A program made the position numbers and the translations under genes. From assembly GCF_001402915.1 (NCBI RefSeq), contig NZ_CP012945.1:4968995-5032994 (forward strand): a stretch of 64,000 nucleotides of DNA, read 5' to 3'. Of this stretch, positions 18,847 to 28,605 are shown piece by piece. Below the pieces are notes generated by a model. That model was given only the letters and a program-made list of their open reading frames with translations, made no database searches and had not been told where the DNA came from. The DNA is from Devosia sp. A16 (lineage in GTDB: Bacteria; Pseudomonadota; Alphaproteobacteria; Rhizobiales; Devosiaceae). How positions within the stretch are numbered: position 1 is the stretch's first letter; the number at the start of each line of letters is the position of its first letter.

Positions 18847-19872
18847 CTATGCCACCCTGGCCGCTGCCTCGCGTACCGGCACCAGCGCCTCGAGGAAGAT
18901 GTCGGCGCAACGGGCCCAGGTGAAGCCGAGCGCCTGGGCGCGCGCTGCCTCGCGGCTGAGCGTCAGGGCGCGGATCACGGCGAAGCCGAGGTCCTCGTCG
19001 AGGGCGCCGCAGGTTGGATCGGTGAGAATGTCGCGCGGGCCGGTGACAGGATAGGCGGCGACCGGCAGGCCCGAGGCCAGGGCCTCGATCATGACATTGC
19101 CGAAAGTATCGGTGCGGCTCGGGAAGACAAAGACGTCGGCCGAACGGTAGAGCCGCGACAGCTCGTCTCCGGTCCTGAGGCCAAGGAAGACCGCCTCCGG
19201 GTAGCGCGCCGCGAGATCGGCGCGCGCTGGGCCGTCGCCGACGATGATCTTGGTCCCTGGGACATCGAGCTTGAGGAACGCCTCGACGTTCTTCTCCACC
19301 GCGACGCGCCCGACATAGAGCAGGTGCGGCCCCGCAAGATCGAGGAACTCGCTTTTCGGCCCCGGTGAGAAACGTGAATGATCGACGCCACGCGTCCATA
19401 GACGCGTGTGCCCGAACTGGCGGGCGGCAAGCTCTTCCTGCATTGAGGCGGTCGGCACCAGGGTCGCCGCGGCCGGCCCATGGAACCAGCGCAGGAACCC
19501 ATAGGTCCACTCGGTCGGTATCGGCATCCGCGCCGCCACATACTCGGGAAAGCGTGTGTGGTAGCTGGTCGTGAAGGCCAACCGTTGCTCGAGGCAGACG
19601 AAGCGCGCCAGCAGCCCGAGCGGCCCTTCGGTGGCGATGTGAATATGCTCGGGAGCTTCCCGGGCAATCACCTGCCCGATGGTCATCGGAGTGACCAGTG
19701 ACAGCCGGATCTCCGGATAGGTCGGCATCGGGAAAGTCCAGAAGCCTTCCGACGTGAGGTAGCTTACCTCGTGGCCGCGCCCCATCAGCTCGCGACCGAC
19801 CGCCTCGAGACAGCGGACAACCCCATTGGTCTGCGGCAACCAGGCATCGGTGACGATCAGTACCTTGCGCAT
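18847..19872 (-). CDS. GT4-family glycosyltransferase
   Basis: 341 residues from the ATG at 19872, with a GGTGGGG ribosome site. The N-terminal Rossmann domain begins RKVLIVTDAWLPQTNGVVR, the donor-side signature of GT4 mannosyl/glucosyltransferases acting on lipids. The C-terminal domain has HLLYVGRVAVEKNVE, IIVGDGPARADL and the E-x7-E region TDTFGNVMIEALASGLPV. It should transfer a hexose from a nucleotide sugar to a membrane lipid or polysaccharide on the cytoplasmic face. An LpxH-like phosphoesterase gene lies upstream in the same direction across a palindromic repeat, suggesting an envelope-lipid locus. Confidence 0.88.
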   Translation of the reverse strand: MRKVLIVTDAWLPQTNGVVRCLEAVGRELMGRGHEVSYLTSEGFWTFPMPTYPEIRLSLVTPMTIGQVIAREAPEHIHIATEGPLGLLARFVCLEQRLAFTTSYHTRFPEYVAARMPIPTEWTYGFLRWFHGPAAATLVPTASMQEELAARQFGHTRLWTRGVDHSRFSPGPKSEFLDLAGPHLLYVGRVAVEKNVEAFLKLDVPGTKIIVGDGPARADLAARYPEAVFLGLRTGDELSRLYRSADVFVFPSRTDTFGNVMIEALASGLPVAAYPVTGPRDILTDPTCGALDEDLGFAVIRALTLSREAARAQALGFTWARCADIFLEALVPVREAAARVA

Positions 19873-19978
19873 CGGCCCCACCCATCGGCAAGCGATGCGT
19901 GGGGTTTACGGGAGTCGGGTGACACGGCTGCGAATGCGGTGTGACGACGGGATGACGGGCGAGCGCAAGCTGTCACAG

Positions 19979-20100
19979 ACGGCCCCCTCCCATCCTCCCC
20001 CATAAAGGGGGAGGTGCCCTGCCGGTGCGTGTGGCACGATCGAAGACAGAACCTCGACTCTTCACCTCCCCCTTTATGGGGGAGGCCGGGAGGGGGCCGT
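19979..20100. repeat. 122-bp intergenic palindrome
   Basis: The 38-base arms 19979-20016 and 20063-20100 (beginning acggccccctccc) are complementary at 36 of 38 positions. Each arm also contains its own small stem, ctcccccataaagggggag. It occupies half of the spacer between the glycosyltransferase and the phosphoesterase and has no coding content. Confidence 0.75.
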
Positions 20101-20113
20101 CTCTATCGGTGGA

Positions 20114-20929
20114 TCACTGCCCCGGCACCGCCGGTGCGCGCCGCAGCCGCAGGCGGCGCGGCTTGCGCGGCAGCGGCGTTTCGGTCCAGCGCACCAGTTC
20201 CAGCACGCCGTCATGCGTCTCGCAGACGGCAGTGCAGCTTTCCACCCAGTCGCCGGTATTGACGTAGTGGATGCCCAGCCGCTCATGCATATCGGCATAG
20301 TGGATGTGGCCGCAGATGACGCCATCGGCGCCGCTCTCGCGTGCTTCCAGCGTCAGCGCTTCCTCGAAACGTCCGATGACGCTGACGGCGTTCTTCACCT
20401 TGTGCTTGGCCCAGGCCGAGAGCGACCAGTAGGTGAGTCCCATGCGCCGGCGCACCCAGTTGACCGCGATATTGAGGCGCAGCGCGGCCCGGTAGGCCCA
20501 GTCCCCCACATGCGCCAGCCACTTGGCATGCGCCACCACCACGTCGAACTGGTCGCCATGGATCACGACGTAGGTCTTGCCCTGCGCCGTGGTATGCACG
20601 GTGCGGTCGACGAACTCGACCTCGCCGAAATAGGTGCCGAGGTACTCACGCAGGAACTCGTCGTGGTTGCCCGGCAGCACCACGATGCGGGTGCCGGAAA
20701 GCGCCTTGTCGAGGAACAGCTCGACCAATTGGTGATATTCCGGCGGCCAGTACCAGGCCTTGGCCAACCGCCAGCCATCGACGATGTCGCCGACCAGGTA
20801 AATCGTGTCGGCCTCGTGCCAGCGCAGGAAATCGATCAACTGGGCGATGCGGGTGGGGCGCATGCCGAGATGCACGTCGGAGATGAACAGCGCACGTACC
20901 CGCCGCACCTCCCTGCCCTCTTCGCTCAT
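20114..20929 (-). CDS. Calcineurin-like metallophosphoesterase, LpxH-like
   Basis: 271 residues. All metal-binding blocks of the family are present in order: ALFISDVHLG, VGDIVDGWR, LPGNHDEF, VIHGDQFD and ICGHIHYADMHERLG. The GDIVD/GNHDE spacing and the C-terminal YVNTGDWVESC are those of UDP-2,3-diacylglucosamine pyrophosphatase-like enzymes. Many Rhizobiales members of this group are annotated that way without proof, because LpxI can do the lipid A step. A role in envelope lipid metabolism is favoured by the adjacent glycosyltransferase. Confidence 0.87.
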   Translation of the reverse strand: MSEEGREVRRVRALFISDVHLGMRPTRIAQLIDFLRWHEADTIYLVGDIVDGWRLAKAWYWPPEYHQLVELFLDKALSGTRIVVLPGNHDEFLREYLGTYFGEVEFVDRTVHTTAQGKTYVVIHGDQFDVVVAHAKWLAHVGDWAYRAALRLNIAVNWVRRRMGLTYWSLSAWAKHKVKNAVSVIGRFEEALTLEARESGADGVICGHIHYADMHERLGIHYVNTGDWVESCTAVCETHDGVLELVRWTETPLPRKPRRLRLRRAPAVPGQ

Positions 20930-21075
20930 GCTTTTGCCTCTCGCCTTCGGGATCGGAAGTTTAGCCCATTTGACCTATGAGGCGGGAGCGCTTTCGGCGT
21001 ACCGCGCCCGCGAGGTGGGGAAAACTCCGGCCCTCATAAGGGAAACAGTACCGCTGCGACAACCCCGCGACGGCG

Positions 21076-21576
21076 CTACGGTGCCGGTGTCAGGCGGGTG
21101 ATCACCGCCTCGTGCTGCGGGAAACGGGCCAGCAGCTCGGCGCGGGTGACGAGGATCATGTCCTCCATCTCCCAGCCCGTCGCCACCACTTCGCTGACGA
21201 GGCCGTACTCGCCGGCCGGCAGCTCGGCGGCCTTCCACACCCCGCCGGCGACCGCGAGGCTCGGCACCTGCCCAGCCGCGAGATCCGGCCCCAGCACCAC
21301 GGCCTCATAGCGGCCGTCGGGGTGGATCATGTGGTAGGTCAGCGGCGCACCGAAATGGTGGAACTGGATGCCGTCCGAGTGCTTGGTGTGGAAATGGTCC
21401 ACCGGCGAGTCGTCGGTCAGCATGTAATGGATGCTGGTCATCGTGCCGCGCGGGCCGCGCGCCGTTTTCACTTTCTCCCGGTGCGTCGGGCGGAACGTCT
21501 CGCGGAAATAGCCGCCCTCGAAATGGCCGCCGAGCCCCAGCGCGGCGATGACCTCGGCCTTACTGAGCCTCGGCAT
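21076..21576 (-). CDS. DUF985 cupin-fold protein
   Basis: 166 residues from the ATG at 21576, which overlaps the GH3 gene end by 17 bases. Recognisable blocks are HFEGGYFRETFR, TSIHYMLTDDSPVDHFHTKHSDGIQFHHFGAPL and AGGVWKAAELPAGEYGLVSEVVATGWEMEDM, all characteristic of the Cupin_5 family (PF06172). The histidine-rich central strand suggests a metal or small-ligand pocket. The biochemical role of the family is not settled. Confidence 0.85.
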   Translation of the reverse strand: MPRLSKAEVIAALGLGGHFEGGYFRETFRPTHREKVKTARGPRGTMTSIHYMLTDDSPVDHFHTKHSDGIQFHHFGAPLTYHMIHPDGRYEAVVLGPDLAAGQVPSLAVAGGVWKAAELPAGEYGLVSEVVATGWEMEDMILVTRAELLARFPQHEAVITRLTPAP

Positions 21577-22663
21577 TGCCGGCTCCGATGCGCGACTTGA
21601 GCGCCACGATGCGCCTGAAGCTCTCTTCGATCCGCGTCCTGAACGCCGGATCGGTCTCGGCCTCCGCAACGAGGATGGCGCGCACCTCGTCGCCCAGCGT
21701 GGCGCGCTGGTAGGCGGTATTGGAAAACAGCAGCACATCGACGCCGGCCCGCACCGCATTGAGCACCGTTTCTTTGAGGCTGAAGTGGTCGCGGATGGCG
21801 CCCATCTCGAGGTCGTCGGTGATCACCACGCCCTTGAAGCCGAGCTTTTCGCGCAGCACGCCTTCGATCCACGGCCTTGAGAGGCTCGAAGGCATGCCGG
21901 AGGGATCGACATTGGTGTCGATCAGATGGCCGACCATCACCATGTCGTCATAGCCGCCGGCGATCAGCTCGCGGTAGGGCTCGAGCTCACTCTCCTGCCA
22001 GGTCTTGGTGATATCGACATAGCCCTCGTGGCTGTCGGCGGTGGATGAGCCGTGTCCTGGGAAATGCTTGAGCGAGGTGAGCACGCCTGCCGCATGGTGG
22101 GCGGCGATCACCTCGGCCGCGTACAGTGCCACCACCGCGCCGTCCTTGCCGAACGCGCGGCCATATTTGGCGATCACCTGGTTGTTGGGGTTGATCGACA
22201 GGTCGACCACCGGCGCGAAGTTGACGTTGAAGCCCCAGTCGGCCACCCCCTGCGCCTGGGCATCATAGATGCCGCGGGCCTCGGTCGGCGTATTCCTTGC
22301 GGCAACCGCCGCCGCGTCGGGGATTTCCTTGAAGCCGACGGACTTGTCGAGCCGCTCGACCAATCCGCCCTCCTGGTCGAGCGTGATGAACGGCGGCAGG
22401 CCTGATGGAGCCGCCTCGCGGAACGCCGCATTCATCGCTTCGACCGCCTTGCGGCTCGCGACATTGGTCTTGAGATACATGACCCCGCCGATGTCGCCGG
22501 CAGCCACCTCGGCCCTGAGCGCCGCCACGCCCTTGTCATCGACGCCGTTGCCGACAAAGCCGACGACGATCATCTGCCCGGCCATCTGCTCGAGCGACTG
22601 CGCGAGGGACGGCGTGGCGGCAAGGGGGAGGAGCGTCGCGAGCAGCATCGTGGCGAGGCGCAT
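21560..22663 (-). CDS. Exported GH3 beta-N-acetylhexosaminidase-like enzyme
   Basis: 367 residues from the ATG at 22663, which opens a clear signal peptide (MRLATMLLATLLPLAATPSLAQ). The rest is a single GH3 TIM barrel of the NagZ class, with FITLDQEGGLVERLD, LKHFPGHGSSTADSH (general acid/base loop) and GVVITDDLEMGAI (nucleophile aspartate). Typical NagZ is cytoplasmic and removes GlcNAc from anhydromuropeptides. This protein is predicted to be periplasmic or secreted, so the substrate may be cell-wall fragments outside the membrane or another aminosugar glycan. It is coupled to the downstream DUF985 gene. Confidence 0.87.
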   Translation of the reverse strand: MRLATMLLATLLPLAATPSLAQSLEQMAGQMIVVGFVGNGVDDKGVAALRAEVAAGDIGGVMYLKTNVASRKAVEAMNAAFREAAPSGLPPFITLDQEGGLVERLDKSVGFKEIPDAAAVAARNTPTEARGIYDAQAQGVADWGFNVNFAPVVDLSINPNNQVIAKYGRAFGKDGAVVALYAAEVIAAHHAAGVLTSLKHFPGHGSSTADSHEGYVDITKTWQESELEPYRELIAGGYDDMVMVGHLIDTNVDPSGMPSSLSRPWIEGVLREKLGFKGVVITDDLEMGAIRDHFSLKETVLNAVRAGVDVLLFSNTAYQRATLGDEVRAILVAEAETDPAFRTRIEESFRRIVALKSRIGAGNAEAQ

Positions 22664-22749
22664 GAGGGAGGGTCTCTCGGGACTAAGGAGCCCGGGCTTG
22701 TGGCCTAGGAGTGCGGCAAAAGCTGGTCGGTGTTGAAGGCGCTGCACTC

Positions 22750-22923
22750 TCAGTCGGTGCCTTCTCCCCTTGTGGGAGAAGGTGGCCGACAGGCCGGATG
22801 AGGGGTCCGCGCAACGAAGTGTAGCGCGCTCCGAGCGCAGCGAGGAGCGACCCAGTACGCGGAGAGAACCCCTCATCCGCCCTTCGGGCACCTTCTCCCA
22901 CAAGGGGAGAAGGCACCGACTGA
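22750..22923. repeat. 174-bp intergenic palindrome with perfect 35-bp arms
   Basis: Arms 22750-22784 and 22889-22923 (beginning tcagtcggtgccttctcccc) are identical in reverse complement over all 35 bases. Weaker pairing continues inward (ggatgagggg / cccctcatcc). The central part, gcgctccgagcgcagcgaggagcg, is itself structured. It separates the GH3 gene from acs. The perfection of the arms suggests recent spread or a selected RNA structure. Confidence 0.8.
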
Positions 22924-22946
22924 TAGACCTGCCCCACGCTCAGAGG

Positions 22947-24890
22947 TCAGCGGTTCTGCCGGTTCTCGATCAGGTCCGCCACCACGCTGGGGTCGGCCAG
23001 CGTCGTCGTATCGCCCAGCGCACCGTAGTCGTTCTCGGCGATCTTGCGCAGGATGCGGCGCATGATCTTGCCGGAGCGGGTCTTCGGCAGGCCGGGCGCG
23101 AACTGCATCAGGTCAGGTGAGGCAATGGCGCCGATTTCCTTGCGCACCCAGTTCCTGAGCTCGGTCTTCAGCGCGTCGTCGCCCTTCTCGCCGGCCATCA
23201 GCGTGACATAGCAATAGATGCCCTGCCCCTTGATGTCGTGCGGGTAACCGACCACGGCTGCCTCGGCGACCTTGGGGTGCGCCACCAGCGCGCTCTCGAC
23301 CTCGGCTGTGCCGATGCGGTGACCCGAGACGTTGAGCACGTCGTCGACCCGGCCGGTGATCCAGTAGTAGCCGTCCTCGTCGCGGCGGCAGCCGTCACCG
23401 GTGAAATAGTAGCCTTTGTAGGTCTCGAAATAGGTCGAGACGAACCGCGCATGATCGCCATAGACGGTGCGCATCTGGCCCGGCCAGCTGTCCTTGATGC
23501 AGAGCACGCCTTCGGCCTTGGTCTGCTCCTGGATACGGCCCTCCGGCGACAGCACCACCGGCTGCACGCCGAAGAACGGTTTGGTGGCCGAACCTGGCTT
23601 GGTGGCGATGGCGCCCGGCAGCGGCGTGATCATGAAGCCGCCGGTCTCGGTCTGCCACCAAGTGTCGACGATCTCGCAGCGCTCCTTGCCCACATGCTTG
23701 TGGTACCAGAGCCAGGCCTCGGGGTTGATCGGCTCGCCCACCGAGCCGAGCAGCCTGAGGCTCGGCATCTCGTACTTGTCGGGGAACTCCGGGCCGGCGC
23801 CCATCAGTGCACGGATCGCGGTGGGCGCGGTGTAGAAGATGTTGACCTTGTGCTTTTCCACCACCTGCCAGAAGCGCCCGGCGTCGGGGTAGCTCGGCAC
23901 CCCTTCGAACATCAGCGTGGTCGCGCCGTTGGCCAGCGGGCCGTAGACGATATAGCTGTGGCCGGTGACCCAGCCGACATCGGCCGTGCACCAGTAGATG
24001 TCGCCGTCACGATAGTCGAAGGTGCGTTCATGGGTCAGCGACGCCCAGACGATGTAGCCGCCCGTGGTATGCAGCACGCCCTTCGGCTTGCCCGTCGAGC
24101 CCGAGGTATAAAGGATGAACAGCGGATCCTCGGCATTCATCGGCTCGGGCGGGCAGTCGGCGGAGACGGTTTTGGCCGCCTCCTCGTACCAGACGTCGCG
24201 CCCCGACTGCATGTCGACCGGGTTGCCGGTAACCTTGACCACGATGACCTTGTCGACACCCGGCGCCTTCAGCAGCGCCTCGTCGACGTTCTTCTTGAGC
24301 GGAATGGTCTTGCCGCCGCGACGGCCCTCGTCGGCCGTCAGGATGATCCGGCTCTCGCAGTCATTGACGCGACCGGCGATCGAATCCGGCGAGAAGCCGC
24401 CGAAGATTACCGAGTGCACCGCGCCGATACGGGCGCAGGCCAGCATGGCGATCGCAGTGTCGATCACCATCGGCATGTAGATGGTGACCCGGTCGCCCTT
24501 CTTGACGCCATTGGCCTTGAGCACGTTGGCGAAGCGGCAGAGCCGCTCGTGCAGTTCGCGGTAGGTGATGCGGCCGTCGGTGCCGGGGATATCGCCTTCC
24601 CAGATGATGGCGGTCTGGTCTGCTCGCGTGGCGAGGTGCCGGTCGACGCAGTTGTAGGAAATGTTGAGCACCCCATCCTCGAACCATTTGATCGAGACAT
24701 TGGGGTATTCGAACGTGGTGTTCTTGATCCTTGTCGGCGCCTTGATCCAGTCGATGCGCTGGCTCATTTCCTTCCAGAAGCCGTCGGGGTCGTTCACCGA
24801 CCGGGCGTACATCTCGTCGTACTGCGCCGCCGTGGTCCGTGTCCGTGCAACCGCTGCCGCGCTGGGGGCGAACACCAAACTCTCGCTCAT
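22947..24890 (-). CDS. acs: Acetyl-CoA synthetase
   Basis: 647 residues, the family length, from the ATG at 24890 with GGAGG upstream. The signatures are [20 protein letters not shown] (nucleotide binding), [35 protein letters not shown], and near the C-terminus [12 protein letters not shown] with the lysine that Pat-type acetylases modify. It converts acetate, ATP and CoA to acetyl-CoA in the cytoplasm. It appears to be monocistronic; the following spacer carries the perfect 35-bp inverted repeat. Confidence 0.95.
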   Translation of the reverse strand: MSESLVFAPSAAAVARTRTTAAQYDEMYARSVNDPDGFWKEMSQRIDWIKAPTRIKNTTFEYPNVSIKWFEDGVLNISYNCVDRHLATRADQTAIIWEGDIPGTDGRITYRELHERLCRFANVLKANGVKKGDRVTIYMPMVIDTAIAMLACARIGAVHSVIFGGFSPDSIAGRVNDCESRIILTADEGRRGGKTIPLKKNVDEALLKAPGVDKVIVVKVTGNPVDMQSGRDVWYEEAAKTVSADCPPEPMNAEDPLFILYTSGSTGKPKGVLHTTGGYIVWASLTHERTFDYRDGDIYWCTADVGWVTGHSYIVYGPLANGATTLMFEGVPSYPDAGRFWQVVEKHKVNIFYTAPTAIRALMGAGPEFPDKYEMPSLRLLGSVGEPINPEAWLWYHKHVGKERCEIVDTWWQTETGGFMITPLPGAIATKPGSATKPFFGVQPVVLSPEGRIQEQTKAEGVLCIKDSWPGQMRTVYGDHARFVSTYFETYKGYYFTGDGCRRDEDGYYWITGRVDDVLNVSGHRIGTAEVESALVAHPKVAEAAVVGYPHDIKGQGIYCYVTLMAGEKGDDALKTELRNWVRKEIGAIASPDLMQFAPGLPKTRSGKIMRRILRKIAENDYGALGDTTTLADPSVVADLIENRQNR

Positions 24891-25067
24891 CGATAATCCT
24901 CCGATTTTGCGAACCGTTCTAGCCAAGCCCTCAAGGCCGGGCAAGCAGACCACTTGCCGCCTTTCGGCCTAGTGGCAGAACGACGAAAACCCTTCGGAAA
25001 CCCTTGCGGTAAACGCTTTCTCGGCAGTTTAAGGCGACAATCGCGGCAATACCATTGGAGGCTCGCG

Positions 25068-25634
25068 ATGCCCGAACTCGGCTATCATGCCGCGCGACCG
25101 GACGAACTCGACATGATCCATGCCGAACTGATGGCGGTAATCGACGAGTCGCCGCACTATTCCGAGCGCTTCAAGCAACACGAGAAGAGCCGCCTGACCA
25201 AGGGCTTCCTGCGCGCGCTGCAGCGCGTGGACCCGTTCCATGTCATCATCCTCACGCAGGACGGCCAGGCCGGCGGCGGGCTGATCTCGGGTCCCGAGAC
25301 CGGCGCGATCTTCCGCTACTGGAGCTGGATCTTTCCCTCGCATCGGCAGAGCCGGCTTAGCCTCTATGGTATGCGGGTGTTCGACGAACACTGGGACAAC
25401 GGCAAGTTCCACAAGGCCTTCACCTGGGTACGGCCCGAGAACGAGGTCGCACTCGCCCTGCTGCGCCGGTACGGCTATGAGCAGGCGGCGCTGCTGCGCC
25501 AGCAGATCTTCGGGCAGGACTACGTGGTGATGGAGAAATTCTACACCAAGCGCACCGAGGAGTACGACTCCGGCATGAGCATGGGCCGCATCGCCCGGTT
25601 TAAGGCGCGTGTGGACATGCTGCTGGGGCGCTGA
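25068..25634 (+). CDS. GNAT-like N-acetyltransferase
   Basis: 188 residues from the ATG at 25068, with TTGGAGG 11 bases upstream; a longer open frame reaches back to 24954 but has no ribosome site. The fold prediction rests on the helix-strand order and on FTWVRPENEVALALLRRYGYEQAALLRQQIFGQDYVVMEKF, the acetyl-CoA-site helix and final strands of GNAT proteins. The classical Q/RxxGxG/A loop is not obvious, so the assignment is moderate. The substrate is unknown. Confidence 0.65.
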   Translation: MPELGYHAARPDELDMIHAELMAVIDESPHYSERFKQHEKSRLTKGFLRALQRVDPFHVIILTQDGQAGGGLISGPETGAIFRYWSWIFPSHRQSRLSLYGMRVFDEHWDNGKFHKAFTWVRPENEVALALLRRYGYEQAALLRQQIFGQDYVVMEKFYTKRTEEYDSGMSMGRIARFKARVDMLLGR

Positions 25635-25681
25635 GCTCGCGCCGCGCCCATCCGTTCTGGAACGCGCACAACAGTTCGCGG

Positions 25682-26383
25682 TCAGTGAATCCCGGGAACG
25701 GGCGGCGCACCCTTGATCAGCGGGATCATCGGCAGGGTATGGCCGAGCAGCTGGTCGGCCCCCTCGTAGAGCATCTTCACCGCAACATAGAGAATGATCA
25801 CCAGCCCCAGCCAAGCGATCCAGCGGAAACGGTGCAGGATGCCGGCCACCAGTGTCGCGGCAACGCCCATCAGCAGCACCGAAAGACCCAGGCCAAAGAT
25901 CAGCGCCACTTCGTGGTGCTGCGCCGCGCCGGCCACGGCCAGCACATTGTCGAGCGACATCGACACGTCGGCGATGATGATCTGCCAGACGGCCGCCTTC
26001 AGCGTCTTGGTCTTGCTCTTGCCCGCTACCGTGCCATCAGCGTTCAGGTCGGCATTGGCGAGCGCTTCGTTCGCCTCGTGCTCGTCCGCGTGCGAGACCG
26101 ACAGCTCGCGATACATTTTCCAGCAGACCCATAACAGCAACAGGCCGCCGGCGATCAGCAGGCCGCCGCCGAGCGCCAGCAGCTGCGTGGTGACCAGCGC
26201 GAAACAGATGCGCAGGATGGTCGCCGCGATGATGCCGATCAGGATGGCCTTGCGCCGAAGTTCGGACGGCAGCCCCGCTGCTGCGAGCCCGATGACGACC
26301 GCATTGTCGCCGGCGAGCACCAGATCGATCATGATAACCTGGAAGAATGCCGCAAAAGCCGAAGCATCTAGGCCAAAGGGCAT
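25682..26383 (-). CDS. TerC-family integral membrane protein (YjbE type)
   Basis: 233 residues with seven hydrophobic helices. The TerC signatures are FFQVIMIDLVLAGDNAVVIGLAAAGLP near the N-terminus and IIIADVSMSLDNVLAVAGAAQ in the second half. The conserved aspartates in both are thought to bind metal. Family members export or buffer manganese and other divalent ions. A charged cytoplasmic loop (EHEANEALANADLNADG) separates the halves. I see no yybP-ykoY-type riboswitch in the 130-bp upstream space. Confidence 0.9.
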   Translation of the reverse strand: MPFGLDASAFAAFFQVIMIDLVLAGDNAVVIGLAAAGLPSELRRKAILIGIIAATILRICFALVTTQLLALGGGLLIAGGLLLLWVCWKMYRELSVSHADEHEANEALANADLNADGTVAGKSKTKTLKAAVWQIIIADVSMSLDNVLAVAGAAQHHEVALIFGLGLSVLLMGVAATLVAGILHRFRWIAWLGLVIILYVAVKMLYEGADQLLGHTLPMIPLIKGAPPVPGIH

Positions 26384-26512
26384 TATGGGTTATCTCCGAG
26401 CGCGAAAGGGTAATCGGGGCTATGTAAGCGGGCCTGCAGGGCTTGTGAAGAGCAACCCTGGATCAATTCAGCGCTCGGCGGCGCTTTTTGCTGGCTTTGA
26501 GAGACTTCCGAC

Positions 26513-27508
26513 GTGAACACCACGGACCACCGCCTCGCCTTCCACCATCGCCTTGTTCTGGCGGTCGCCCGCGCCTGGCTCACCCTGCGGCACCGCCGCC
26601 TGATCCGCGCTTTCCGGCGCGTGCACGGCTATCTGCCCGACCCCGCGCATCCACACAGCTACGTCGAAAAGATCCTGTGGCGAAAGATCTTCGACCGCGA
26701 CCCGCGCTTCGTCACCTTCACCGACAAGCTGGCAAGTAAGGCATATGTTGCCGAGCGCGCCCCGACCCTGCCCATCCCGAGCACTTTGTGGACGGGGACC
26801 AGCATCGCCGCAGCACCCGGTGCCTTGCTCGAAGGGCCCGTCATCGTGAAGGTGAACAACGGCTGGGCCAGCAATATCATGGTCGAGCGCGGCAAGCCGA
26901 CGCTGGCCGAGCTCGTGCCTGCGACCACGACTATGATGACCGCCCGCAGGCGCAAGGATGAATGGGCCTATCTGCCGATCAGTCCCAGGCTGTTCATCGA
27001 GGAGCAGCTGCCGCTCGATCACGGCACGCTGCCAACCGATATCAAGGTCTACATGGCCTGCGGCGTACCGGCCAACGTCTGGACGGTCGACAAGGTCGAG
27101 GGGCGCTCGCTCACGCTGGCGCCAGACGGCAGCCCGTCGCCGGGCCGCGATTCCGACTACCCACGCGATGACCAGGCCCTACCCCATTCTCCGGCACTCG
27201 CCAAATTGGTGCGCGAAGCTGTGGTCTGGTCGAAACTGTTGGCAGCCGACGTGGACTTCCTCAGGGTGGATTTTCTGGTCAGTGGCGGGCGCCTCTATGC
27301 GGGCGAACTGACGGTCTACTCGAGTTCCGGCACTGAACGGTTGGCCAACGCCGAGCAGGAGCAGCGGCTGGCCAGGTTATGGGATCTGCGTGAGTCGCAC
27401 TTTCTCAAGCAGCGGCACCGCAGCCTGACTGCCCTCTACGTCAACGCCCTGCGCGCCGCCGAGACGCAGCGTCTCGGCAGTCATTCGCCGAACATATCAA
27501 AGATTTAG
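26513..27508 (+). CDS. TupA-like ATP-grasp protein
   Basis: 331 residues from a GTG at 26513. The matching blocks are YVEKILWRKIFDRDPRFVTFTDKLASKAYV near residue 45, GPVIVKVNNGWASNIMV (ATP-grasp lysine strand), FIEEQLPLDHGTLPTDIKVYMACG, and DFLRVDFLVSGGRLYAGELTVYSSSG (metal-binding end of the active site). TupA-like ATP-grasp proteins (PF14305) are linked to surface polysaccharide or teichuronopeptide synthesis. The acceptor here is unknown, and the neighbours (tRNA-Lys, TerC) give no help. Confidence 0.82.
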   Translation: MNTTDHRLAFHHRLVLAVARAWLTLRHRRLIRAFRRVHGYLPDPAHPHSYVEKILWRKIFDRDPRFVTFTDKLASKAYVAERAPTLPIPSTLWTGTSIAAAPGALLEGPVIVKVNNGWASNIMVERGKPTLAELVPATTTMMTARRRKDEWAYLPISPRLFIEEQLPLDHGTLPTDIKVYMACGVPANVWTVDKVEGRSLTLAPDGSPSPGRDSDYPRDDQALPHSPALAKLVREAVVWSKLLAADVDFLRVDFLVSGGRLYAGELTVYSSSGTERLANAEQEQRLARLWDLRESHFLKQRHRSLTALYVNALRAAETQRLGSHSPNISKI

Positions 27509-27515
27509 GGGGACT

Positions 27516-27591
<76 letters not shown>

Positions 27592-27717
27592 GGTCCGAGC
27601 GGCTGACTATCAGGGGTCCCCTACCTTGTCCAGCACCTATTCGCATTGCTGTGGACTTTCCTGCTTTTGCCAAGTTGGTAAGTTAACGCCCGCAGCGCAG
27701 CAGCCCCTGAAGAGCCG

Positions 27718-28587
27718 ATGAACGACCTGTCCACCGAAGCGACCGAAGCCCTTTCCCTGCCGCTCCGCTGGCTCGCCGACAACTCGGTGGCGCTGTTGAG
27801 CGCCCTCATCGTGCTGATCGCGGGTTGGTACCTGGCCCGCGTGCTGTCGCGCATGGTGCGCAACCTGTTGCCGCGCGCCTATGGGGTCGACAGGAACTTC
27901 GCCCCGCTGCTGGCGCAGGTGACGCGCTACGGCATCATCATCTTCTCGGTGGTGACGGCGCTGAGCTTCGTCGGCGTCTCGAGCGCCTCGATCTACGCGG
28001 TGATCGGGGCGGCCGGCCTCGCCATCGCCCTCGCCCTGCAGGGCACCCTCGCCAACATCGCGGCGGGAATCATGCTGGTCTGGCTCCGGCCCATTGCCAT
28101 TGGCGAGTACATCGTCGGCGACGGCGTTGCCGGCGTGGTGGTGGAAATCGGCCTGTTCGGCACCCGGCTCCGCTCCACCAGCGGGCTCTACATCTTCACT
28201 CCGAATCAGAAGCTCTGGTCGTCCGCCATCACCAATCACAGCCGCGAGCCGCGCCGCCGCATCGACGTCAACATCACGGTGCCTGACACGATCAATGTCG
28301 CGGCGGCGCGTCGGACGATGCTGAAGATCGCAACCTCCGACAAGCGCGTGCAGGTCGACCCGCCGCCGACGGTGCATGTCGAGAGCTTCGTCGGCGACAA
28401 GATCATGCTGCAGTTGCGCGCCTGGGTGCCGACCCCTGAATATCTGCCGACGCTGCGCGACACGACCGAGAAAGCCAAACTCGCGATCAACAAGCTGCTG
28501 AGCGCCGACGGCGAGCAGGCACAGGTGGAGCTGGCAGCCGACCCGCACACCCAGGGTGCCGGTGAACGGACACCGGATCTGACGTAG
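27718..28587 (+). CDS. Small-conductance mechanosensitive channel (MscS family)
   Basis: 289 residues, close to MscS of E. coli in size. Three transmembrane segments occupy the first 120 residues. The third is the pore helix ASIYAVIGAAGLAIALALQGTLANIAAGIMLVWLRP, with the small-residue Gly/Ala packing pattern. The beta domain begins at FRPI-equivalent WLRPIAIGEYIVGDGVAGVV. A mixed alpha/beta cytoplasmic vestibule follows (DINVNITVPDTINVAAARRTM region). It should open on hypoosmotic shock and relieve turgor in the inner membrane. Confidence 0.93.
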   Translation: MNDLSTEATEALSLPLRWLADNSVALLSALIVLIAGWYLARVLSRMVRNLLPRAYGVDRNFAPLLAQVTRYGIIIFSVVTALSFVGVSSASIYAVIGAAGLAIALALQGTLANIAAGIMLVWLRPIAIGEYIVGDGVAGVVVEIGLFGTRLRSTSGLYIFTPNQKLWSSAITNHSREPRRRIDVNITVPDTINVAAARRTMLKIATSDKRVQVDPPPTVHVESFVGDKIMLQLRAWVPTPEYLPTLRDTTEKAKLAINKLLSADGEQAQVELAADPHTQGAGERTPDLT

Positions 28588-28605
28588 GCGCCCTGCCCGC
28601 CCCAT

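Noticed and set aside
26384..26512. Manganese (yybP-ykoY) riboswitch upstream of the TerC gene
   Set aside because: The 130-bp spacer shows no paired-helix arrangement or conserved loops of that riboswitch.
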